Shown here in pieces: positions 1 to 4,131 of a DNA stretch of 5,295 nucleotides. The notes beneath the pieces were generated by a model, which was not told the DNA's origin, ran no database searches, and saw only the letters and a list, made by a program, of their open reading frames with translations. The stretch lies in the NCBI GenBank assembly GCA_023231075.1, contig JALNWC010000221.1, forward strand, positions 1 through 5,295, read 5' to 3'. This stretch comes from Rhodoferax sp. (lineage in GTDB: Bacteria > Pseudomonadota > Gammaproteobacteria > Burkholderiales > Burkholderiaceae_C). Position numbers and translations under genes: made by a program. How positions within the stretch are numbered: position 1 is the first letter of the stretch; each line of letters starts with the position of its first letter.

Positions 1-669
1 CATGGCCTTCTCCTGGAAAGCAATGCCGCGCGGCGTATGGCAGGAACCGCAATGTCCCAAGCCTTGCACCAGATAGGCGCCACGGTTCCAGACGGCATCC
101 TTGTCCGCATCCGGCTTGAAGGGAGCCTCCTTCAGAAACGCCCAGTTCCAGAACGACAAGCCCCAACGCATGCTGAACGGCCAGCGCATCTCCGCCGGCT
201 TGTTGGCCTGACTGACCGGCGCCAAGCCTTTCATCAGAAAAGCGTACAAGGCGCGCATGTCGTCTTCGCTCATCTTGGCGTAGGAGGGATAAGGCATGGC
301 CGGGTACAAGTTGTGCCCGTCCTCAGCCACGCCCTTGCGCATGACGCGATCAAATTGCGCAAACGAATACCTGCCGATGCCGCTGGTGGCGTCGGGCGTG
401 ATATTGGTCGAATAAATGGTGCCCATCGGCGTCTTGAGTTCAAGGCCGCCGGCCATCGCTGGTCCCTTGTTTGCAGTGTGGCAGGCCACGCAATCGCCCA
501 AGTGCGCCACATACTTGCCGCGCTCAATCAATGCTGCCTCGTTGTCGGGAGGCCTGGGTGCTTGCGCTGCGCTATTTACTTGGGCGGGTGTCGGGTCGGC
601 AGCCTGCGCGGCATGTCCAAAAATCAAACACGCGCCAAGAACGGCCAGAAGTGATCGGGAGAGCTTCAT
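1..669 (-). CDS. Exported multi-heme cytochrome c, dehydrogenase subunit type (partial)
   Basis: The 3' end lies beyond the left edge; 223 codons are visible. The protein opens with a Sec signal peptide (MKLSRSLLAVLGACLIFGHA, likely cleaved after Ala23). The first c-type heme site is CVACH at residues 60-64, within GDCVACHTA, and the second is CGSCH at 207-211, followed by TPRG. Met125 in YPAMPYPSY is a likely axial heme ligand. Spacing and flanking motifs (TPMGTIYSTNITPD, SFAQFDRVMRKG) match the three-heme cytochrome subunits of periplasmic alcohol, aldehyde and gluconate dehydrogenases, which pass electrons from the dehydrogenase to ubiquinone or a terminal oxidase. A third heme domain would be expected outside the window. 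The ATG start is supported by AAGGA at 678-682, 8 nt upstream. The cognate dehydrogenase is not visible, so the substrate is unknown. The family is fairly secure; the partner enzyme is inference. Confidence 0.88.
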   Translation of the reverse strand, partial: MKLSRSLLAVLGACLIFGHAAQAADPTPAQVNSAAQAPRPPDNEAALIERGKYVAHLGDCVACHTANKGPAMAGGLELKTPMGTIYSTNITPDATSGIGRYSFAQFDRVMRKGVAEDGHNLYPAMPYPSYAKMSEDDMRALYAFLMKGLAPVSQANKPAEMRWPFSMRWGLSFWNWAFLKEAPFKPDADKDAVWNRGAYLVQGLGHCGSCHTPRGIAFQEKAM

Positions 670-677
670 TGCATAAA

Positions 678-682
678 TCCTT
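678..682 (-). promoter_or_regulatory. Ribosome binding site of the cytochrome c gene
   Basis: AAGGA on the minus strand lies 8 nt before the ATG at 669. It fixes that start over an out-of-frame ATG 5 nt upstream. A run of seven T residues on the minus strand lies just upstream (684-690). No convincing -10/-35 pair was found in the 93-nt gap to the truncated gene at 763. Confidence 0.6.
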
Positions 683-749
683 GAAAAAAACATCGATGAT
701 CTTCGTCCTTCATAGGTGGGAGCCCCCCATCCATCGGGAGCAGGAGGAA

Positions 750-772
750 GCCACATTGATGTTCAATGTGGC
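750..772. repeat. Perfect 10-bp inverted repeat over a stop codon
   Basis: The arms GCCACATTGA (750-759) and TCAATGTGGC (763-772) are exact reverse complements separated by TGT. The TGA stop of the truncated DUF6600-like ORF lies in the right arm (763-765). The sequence could fold as a hairpin in the transcript and act as a terminator for the remnant, but neither flank has the T-run of a classical Rho-independent terminator. It could equally be a regulator binding site for the cytochrome gene or a scar at a deletion junction. Confidence 0.6.
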
Positions 773-1074
773 AGTATAAGGGTGAGCATGGCTATGCCGG
801 TGCCAGCGTTCATGCGGATCATGGCACCGCCGATCTCGATCTCCGCCAGCGAACCGGCTTCCGCCCAAAGGCGGTCACCGGTGGTCAGCGGCCGATTCAG
901 GGTGGCCTGCATCCAGTCGTTCTCGCCGCCGGGCGAAAACCCGACCGAGCCGGCCACATAGCCCAGCCGCGCAACCCGTGATGGGGGGTCGGCGCTGGCC
1001 AGGCCGCTGAAGACCAGCATGGCGATCCCGACCAGCAGGTTCAAAAACCGGAGCAAGAGGCGCTGCGCGCGCAT
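763..1074 (-). pseudogene. Truncated DUF6600/FecR-like exported protein (N-terminal remnant)
   Basis: An open frame of 103 codons starts with a signal peptide (hydrophobic 11-25, likely cleavage after ASA at residue 28). It continues with ADPPSRVARLGYVAGSVGFSP (28 onward), NRPLTTGDRLWAEAGSLAEIEIGGAMIRM and then stops. This matches the start of the FecR-like beta domain in large exported DUF6600 proteins of Burkholderiales, which from memory usually run to several hundred residues. After about residue 95 the expected continuation (a TLLNLDD-like stretch) is lost and replaced by a short tail (LTLILPH) and a stop. The rest of the gene is absent: the cytochrome gene begins about 90 nt further on. 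The start is supported by AGGGG about 7 nt before the ATG. Function of the full-length family is unclear; this remnant may be nonfunctional, or could be expressed as a small secreted protein. Confidence 0.65.
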
Positions 1075-1110
1075 GTGGATCCCCTGCGAAAGGGTGTGTG
1101 ATCTGGCTCG

Positions 1111-1257
1111 CTACAGGCGTCTGCCCTGGATCACGCGAATCAGGATGACCACGATTGCGATCACCAGCAGGGCATGGATTAACCCGCCCATGGTGTACGA
1201 AGTGACCAAACCCAGAAGCCAGAGGATGACCAAGATGACTGCAATGGTCTCAAGCAT
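1111..1257 (-). CDS. Small lmo0937-family membrane protein
   Basis: A 48-residue protein (MLETIAVILVILWLLGLVTS at the start, IRVIQGRRL at the end). It has two hydrophobic segments, about residues 4-20 and 26-41, separated by SYTMGG. This is the characteristic pattern of the lmo0937/DUF5670 family of tiny two-helix inner-membrane proteins, which have no assigned biochemical role. A very good ribosome binding site, AAGGAG at 1265-1270 on the minus strand, sits 7 nt before the ATG. The truncated DUF6600-like ORF starts 36 nt downstream on the same strand, so the two could share a transcript. In related bacteria such genes are often found near BON-domain and other stress-associated genes, as here; a role in envelope stress is inference. 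Confidence 0.85.
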   Translation of the reverse strand: MLETIAVILVILWLLGLVTSYTMGGLIHALLVIAIVVILIRVIQGRRL

Positions 1258-1358
1258 GATATTTCTCCTTGTGTCAAGGATCGGCGAATGACGAAGCCAG
1301 CAGGCCGTCCCGACAAGCGCCGAACGGATACTCTACTTACGAATGCGCCATGAAATAC

Positions 1359-1673
1359 TCAAGGCCGAACGGCGATCTCGTTCTTGACTGACTTCACACC
1401 ATTGACATTGCGCGCAATGCTCTCGGCTGTGGATTTTTCAGTGGCATTCTTGGCAAAACCGGACAGCATCACCACGCCGTTGAGTGTTTCGACGCTGATC
1501 GAGGTGCCTGCCACGGCCTTGTCCTCGAAGAATCGGCTTTTGATCTGGGTCGTAATGGAAGCGTCGTCGATGTAGGCACCCACGGTTTGTTGATCCCGGG
1601 TGACAGCACAGCCCGACACGGTGAGCAGCGCCACGGCAGAAATAACGGCGGCGAGGGTGGTACGGATGATCAT
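1359..1673 (-). CDS. BON-domain lipoprotein (OsmY-like)
   Basis: A 104-residue protein. The signal sequence ends in a lipobox V-S-G-C with the lipidated Cys at residue 22 and Ala at +2, so an outer-membrane-anchored periplasmic lipoprotein is predicted. Residues about 36-103 form a single BON domain: DDASITTQIKSRFFED, then SVETLNGVVMLSGFAKN with the conserved Gly66, then NGVKSVKNEIAVRP. BON domains are thought to bind phospholipid and occur in osmotic-shock proteins such as OsmY. The start was chosen from the Shine-Dalgarno AAGGAG at 1681-1686, which is 7 nt before ATG 1673; an in-frame TTG at 1679 lies only 1 nt from it and is unlikely to be used. A possible promoter lies at 1773-1802. Periplasmic stress protection is inferred from the family. 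Confidence 0.88.
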   Translation of the reverse strand: MIIRTTLAAVISAVALLTVSGCAVTRDQQTVGAYIDDASITTQIKSRFFEDKAVAGTSISVETLNGVVMLSGFAKNATEKSTAESIARNVNGVKSVKNEIAVRP

Positions 1674-1680
1674 GATCAAA

Positions 1681-1686
1681 CTCCTT
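1681..1686 (-). promoter_or_regulatory. Ribosome binding site deciding the BON lipoprotein start
   Basis: AAGGAG on the minus strand. Its 7-nt spacing to ATG 1673 favours that codon over the in-frame TTG at 1679, which would be only 1 nt away. Confidence 0.75.
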
Positions 1687-1772
1687 TGAAAGGGTTGTTG
1701 AGATTGAATGCCCGCCCGCTAGTGAGCGAGACATATTGCACGCTAATCCGATTCACCGGCGTGGTGATGACA

Positions 1773-1802
1773 ATTCTCATGATCCCGTGGGAATCATGTC
1801 AA
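1773..1802 (-). promoter_or_regulatory. Possible sigma-70-like promoter of the BON lipoprotein gene
   Basis: On the minus strand a perfect TTGACA (-35, 1797-1802) is followed by an 18-nt spacer and GAGAAT (1773-1778; 4 of 6 matches to TATAAT). Transcription would start near 1765, giving a leader of about 90 nt before the ATG at 1673. An imperfect inverted repeat fills the spacer. The -10 is weak, so this is a prediction. Confidence 0.4.
1778..1798. repeat. Near-perfect inverted repeat in the promoter spacer
   Basis: CATGAT (1778-1783) and ATCATG (1793-1798) are exact reverse complements. The inner CC and GG also pair, with one unpaired A. It lies between the putative -35 and -10 of the BON gene, where a repressor would block polymerase. 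It also lies about 30 nt past the greB stop, so a weak terminator hairpin for greB is an alternative, although no T-run follows. Confidence 0.45.
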
Positions 1803-1828
1803 GCGAAGAGACGTTGACGGGCTGTCGT

Positions 1829-2401
1829 TCAGCAGACCTTCGCCGTTGGGCTCGGGTAACTTACCTTGATGACTTCGATCTCGTCCACCCGGTCCGGCAT
1901 GACCAGCTTGAGCACATCGCCCTCCTCGGCCTTGAGCAGCGTGCGCGCGATGGGCGAGACCCAGCTGACCTCGCCCCGGGCGCTGTTGGCTTCGTCGATG
2001 CCCATGATTTTGACGGTGCGCAGTTCGCCCTGCCCGTCTGCATAGGTGACGGTGGCGCCAAAAAATATCCGGGTGTTGCCAAAGTGCAGCGACGGGTCGG
2101 CCACTTCGGCCATTTCAAGCCGTTTGATCAAAAAACGGATGCGCCGGTCGATTTCACGCAAGCGCTTTTTGCCATAGTGGTAGTCGCCGTTTTCCGAACG
2201 GTCGCCGTTGCTGGCGGCCCAATGCACCACCTCCACCATCTTGGGGCGCTCAAGGTCAATCAGGTCCTTGAGCTCGTGGCGCAGGGCGGCAAAACCCTGG
2301 GGCGTGATGTAGTTCTTGCCACCTGCGGGCAAGGGCGGCAGACGGATCTCGTCGTCTTCGTCGTCAGGGTTGTCTGATTCTTTGGTAAAGGCTTTGCTCA
2401 T
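1829..2401 (-). CDS. greB: Transcription elongation factor GreB
   Basis: A 190-residue protein that rescues backtracked RNA polymerase by stimulating cleavage of the nascent RNA 3' end in the secondary channel. Residues about 31-105 form the antiparallel coiled coil. Its tip carries NGDRSENGDYHYGKKRLREI, where Asp67 and Glu70 are the acidic pair that positions the catalytic Mg2+. The downstream FKBP-like domain (about 107-185) includes RIFFGATVTYAD and GEVSWVSPIARTLLKAEEGD, with the SPIAR-type signature. The tyrosine- and basic-rich tip and RIFFGA favour GreB over GreA. About 28 N-terminal residues, acidic at DDEDDE (13-18), exceed the E. coli protein, as I recall for Burkholderiales homologues. 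The gene starts 5 nt after the ligase stop. Its only Shine-Dalgarno candidate, AAGG, overlaps that stop codon and lies just 3 nt from the ATG, which suggests translational coupling. Confidence 0.95.
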   Translation of the reverse strand: MSKAFTKESDNPDDEDDEIRLPPLPAGGKNYITPQGFAALRHELKDLIDLERPKMVEVVHWAASNGDRSENGDYHYGKKRLREIDRRIRFLIKRLEMAEVADPSLHFGNTRIFFGATVTYADGQGELRTVKIMGIDEANSARGEVSWVSPIARTLLKAEEGDVLKLVMPDRVDEIEVIKVSYPSPTAKVC

Positions 2402-2406
2402 GCGCC

Positions 2407-3309
2407 TTATTGTGGCTGCACCCGCAAAAACGAGGCAAACCGGGGCAGCCCCCTGGGCGTGCGGTCACGGTAACGGTAGGTGACGACAGCCCCCACCGGG
2501 GGCGGATCGGCGCGCTGGGCATCTGTAAAACCCGTGCCCAGGGCAAACTGCTGGCCATCGGGCAAGACCAGTAGCAAAGCCCCCATGCGCCCGGCGTGGC
2601 GCCCCTTGCCCGGCACATGGGCGATGACGCGGGCCTCTTCATCGGGCAGGGGTTTGAGCTTGAACAGGGCATCGCTGCGCCCGGGCGACCACAGGGCATT
2701 GGCGCGGTGCAGCACCAGGCCTTCGCCGCCCGCGTTCACGGTCTGTTTCAGCAAGGCCTGCAAGCCGGCGGGGTCAGGCAGCCGGGTTTGAGGCACCGCC
2801 TGCAGCCAGGGCTGCTTGGCCTCGGTCAACAGGGTGTTCATGCGCAAGGCACGCTCTGCAAACGAGCCCGTGGCAGCGGGCAGGTCAAAAATCATGTAGC
2901 GCAGCTGGCGCCATTCGGCGTCGACCGGCCGCTTTTTGCGTACCGTGCCGGAGAGTTCGTCAAAACGGCCCCGGCCCAGCCACAACTCGCCATCGAGTGG
3001 CGTTTTGGGCAGGCCGGCGGTGAACCAGTCCGGCGCGGCAATCGGCAGGCCGCTGCGAAAGCGCAGGCGCTGACCGTCCCAGAAGGCCCGCACGCCGTCG
3101 AGTTTTTCGCTCACCAGATAGGGCTGGGGGTCCAGGCCCAAGGACCAGAGTTTGGCGTGCATGAGCGCCGGTTGCGCGGCAGCGTTGGCCTCCAGCGCAG
3201 GCGCTGGTGCCGCCAGGGCCGCAGGGGCCGCCCAGCTACCCGTCGCCCAGACGCTGCCCAGCAGCACGCACAAGGGCGTCAGGCGCCAGGACAATTGCTT
3301 CATTTTCAT
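2407..3309 (-). CDS. ligE: Exported ATP-dependent DNA ligase, LigE type
   Basis: A 300-residue minimal ATP-dependent DNA ligase with a signal peptide (hydrophobic 11-27, likely cleavage near SWA at residue 27), so a periplasmic location is predicted. The nucleotidyltransferase core carries motif I EKLDG (68-72; Lys69 is the adenylated residue), RFRSG at 83-87 (motif Ia), LDGELW at 105-110, motif III YMIFD at 138-142, motif IV GGEGLVLH at 194-201 and motif V LFKLKP at 215-220. An OB-fold follows (about 221-300: GKGRHAGRMGALL, TYRYRDRTPRGLPRF). Such exported ligases occur in several proteobacteria, often naturally competent ones; their role in DNA uptake or extracellular DNA is unsettled. The start is ATG 3309, 5 nt after GGGAG. 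The frame is open further upstream to 3393, but those starts would bury the signal peptide. ATG 3303 is a less likely alternative. greB follows after 5 nt. Confidence 0.9.
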   Translation of the reverse strand: MKMKQLSWRLTPLCVLLGSVWATGSWAAPAALAAPAPALEANAAAQPALMHAKLWSLGLDPQPYLVSEKLDGVRAFWDGQRLRFRSGLPIAAPDWFTAGLPKTPLDGELWLGRGRFDELSGTVRKKRPVDAEWRQLRYMIFDLPAATGSFAERALRMNTLLTEAKQPWLQAVPQTRLPDPAGLQALLKQTVNAGGEGLVLHRANALWSPGRSDALFKLKPLPDEEARVIAHVPGKGRHAGRMGALLLVLPDGQQFALGTGFTDAQRADPPPVGAVVTYRYRDRTPRGLPRFASFLRVQPQ

Positions 3310-3344
3310 TTTTACTCCCAGTTCCCGACGCATGCCGGGTTTGT

Positions 3345-3358
3345 CAGACTGCAGTCTG
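3345..3358. repeat. Perfect 14-bp palindrome between HNH and ligase genes
   Basis: CAGACTGCAGTCTG is its own reverse complement with no central gap. It lies 36 nt upstream of the ligase ATG, in the 96-nt gap after the HNH stop. A symmetric site here could bind a dimeric regulator of the ligase gene. No convincing -10/-35 pair could be aligned with it. Confidence 0.5.
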
Positions 3359-3405
3359 TCCTGCAACACCAGCCACAACCTACCGAAACGCACAGAAAAA
3401 GGGGC

Positions 3406-3963
3406 TCAGGCGGCCAAACGCGACGACTTGGGCACATGGGCCATCAAAAACTCCATTTGATCCGCCAGGATGCGGCGGTTGCGCAAAATGAAGTCTTCCC
3501 ACAGGCTGGGCACGTAAGGCGTGTAGAGCAGCGGCATGTGCGCCTGTTCGGGTGTGCGATGGCTTTTGCGGTGGTTGCAGGGGCGGCATGCCGTGACCAC
3601 GTTCATCCAGGTGTCGATGCCTTTTTGCGCAAACGGAATGATGTGTTCGCGCGTCAGCTCATGTTCGTCAAAATGCTTGCCGCAGTAGGCGCACAGGTTG
3701 CGGTCGCGGACAAACAGTTTGCTGTTGGTCAGGCCGGGTTTGAGATCAAACGGGTTGATGCCGGGAACGCCTTTGGTGCCGATGATGCTCGACACCGTGA
3801 TGATGGATTGCTGGCCCGTGAGCGCATTGTGCCCGCCATGAAACACCGCCACCTGCCGGCCCACTTCCCAGCGCACTTCTTCTGCCGCGTAATGAATCAC
3901 CGCCTGTTCAAGCGAAATCCAAGACTGGGGCAAACCCTGCGCTGACAGTTTCAAGACTTTCAA
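3406..3963 (-). CDS. HNH endonuclease (McrA-like zinc-ribbon type)
   Basis: A 185-residue protein, numbered from the TTG at 3963. After an N-terminal region (KVLKLSAQGLPQSWISLEQA) comes a zinc-knuckle HNH domain: Cys91-x-x-Cys94 (LCAYCG), the metal-finger Glu106-His107 (LTREHIIPF), Asn121 (TWMNVVTAC) and Cys126-x-x-Cys129-Asn-His131 (CRPCNHRK). A conserved C-terminal segment follows (PLLYTPYVPSLWEDFILRNRRILADQMEFL). All key residues are present, so a metal-dependent DNA nuclease is expected; the biological target is unknown, and I recall homologues as widespread in Comamonadaceae. TTG 3963 was chosen because GGGAG (3971-3975) is 7 nt upstream and the protein then begins MKVLKLS, as I recall for homologues. 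An in-frame GTG at 4005 has no ribosome binding site. The start overlaps the stop of a short leader ORF. Confidence 0.88.
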   Translation of the reverse strand: MKVLKLSAQGLPQSWISLEQAVIHYAAEEVRWEVGRQVAVFHGGHNALTGQQSIITVSSIIGTKGVPGINPFDLKPGLTNSKLFVRDRNLCAYCGKHFDEHELTREHIIPFAQKGIDTWMNVVTACRPCNHRKSHRTPEQAHMPLLYTPYVPSLWEDFILRNRRILADQMEFLMAHVPKSSRLAA

Positions 3964-4052
3964 AACACGACTCCCGAAAAGTACGTCATCCGAACCTGGC
4001 TCCACTGCACAAACGGCGACGGCAAGCTGCGGCTTGCCAGCATCTCGGACAC
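3960..4052 (-). CDS. Putative 30-residue leader peptide upstream of the HNH gene
   Basis: A short frame starts at GTG 4052 and ends at TGA 3960-3962, overlapping the HNH start as TTGA. It is preceded by AAGGAG (4059-4064) with ideal 6-nt spacing, the best Shine-Dalgarno of the region. The peptide begins MSEMLASRSLPSPFVQWSQV and ends in FSGVVF; no domain is recognised. A 7-bp perfect hairpin (4021-4038) lies in codons 5-11. The strong ribosome binding site plus the stop-start overlap suggest that ribosomes finishing the leader reinitiate on the HNH gene. Without comparison to relatives, it could still be chance in an open frame. Confidence 0.45.
   Translation of the reverse strand: MSEMLASRSLPSPFVQWSQVRMTYFSGVVF
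3971..3975 (-). promoter_or_regulatory. Ribosome binding site deciding the HNH start
   Basis: GGGAG on the minus strand, 7 nt before TTG 3963 and inside the last codons of the leader ORF. It supports the TTG start over the in-frame GTG at 4005. Confidence 0.55.
4021..4038. repeat. 7-bp perfect hairpin in the HNH leader
   Basis: GGCAAGC (4021-4027) and GCTTGCC (4032-4038) are exact reverse complements around a 4-nt loop. In the minus-strand transcript the hairpin starts 11 nt after the leader GTG. It has no T-run, so it is not a typical terminator, but it could affect leader translation or HNH initiation. Confidence 0.5.
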
Positions 4053-4060
4053 AATATACT
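4034..4060 (+). promoter_or_regulatory. Possible ribF-ileS promoter
   Basis: TTGCCA (4034-4039) and TATACT (4055-4060) are separated by 15 nt, which is short for sigma-70 (16-18 preferred). Transcription would begin near 4067 and give a leader of about 65 nt. An alternative -10, TATAAC at 4121-4126, is so close to the ATG that its transcript would be almost leaderless. Neither can be chosen from sequence alone. Confidence 0.25.
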
Positions 4061-4064
4061 CCTT
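4059..4064 (-). promoter_or_regulatory. Strong ribosome binding site of the leader ORF
   Basis: AAGGAG on the minus strand followed 6 nt later by GTG 4052. It is too far from the HNH TTG (about 95 nt) to serve that gene directly, which is the main argument that the short leader frame is translated. Confidence 0.5.
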
Positions 4065-4070
4065 TTATGT

Positions 4071-4086
4071 GTCAACTTGACGTCAA
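4071..4086. repeat. Three TTGAC half-sites in the divergent intergenic region
   Basis: GTCAA (4071-4075), TTGAC (4077-4081) and GTCAA (4082-4086) are alternating inverted copies. The last two form the perfect 10-bp palindrome TTGACGTCAA (4077-4086). The cluster lies between the divergent HNH leader and ribF. It could be a regulator site or contain -35 elements for both strands, although no well-placed -10 was found for them. Confidence 0.4.
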
Positions 4087-4131
4087 CCCCTTGTAAATGC
4101 ACAAGTAACGCTATCAAAACTATAACAATTC

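Noticed and set aside
37..654. 205-codon open frame on the plus strand at the left end
   Set aside because: It lies opposite the cytochrome c gene, which has two CxxCH heme sites, a signal peptide and a ribosome binding site.
691..698. CATCGATG palindrome followed by T residues on the minus strand, as a terminator
   Set aside because: The symmetric core is only 8 bp with no room for a loop, so it would not form a stable hairpin.
666..713. 15-codon frame before the cytochrome gene whose TGA overlaps the ATG (ATGA)
   Set aside because: It has no Shine-Dalgarno of its own, and the cytochrome gene already has a well-spaced AAGGA. With such a short frame, chance is the simpler explanation.
1829..2377. 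Plus-strand open frame opposite greB
   Set aside because: GreB on the minus strand carries the acidic tip residues and the SPIAR-type motif; the plus frame is a shadow.
3310..3393. Longer N-terminus of the ligase starting at 3393
   Set aside because: It would place 28 residues before an evident signal peptide and ignore the GGGAG that precedes ATG 3309.
2596..3945. Long 449-codon open frame on the plus strand opposite the ligase and HNH genes
   Set aside because: It is antisense to two genes with clear catalytic motifs. The translation is low-complexity, rich in Arg, Gln, Gly and His, with no recognisable domain, as expected for a GC-rich shadow frame.
4021..4131. FMN riboswitch upstream of ribF
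   Set aside because: The conserved multi-helix RFN element cannot be recognised, and the gap is too short and AT-rich for it. FMN riboswitches usually precede ribB or ribD-type genes rather than ribF.
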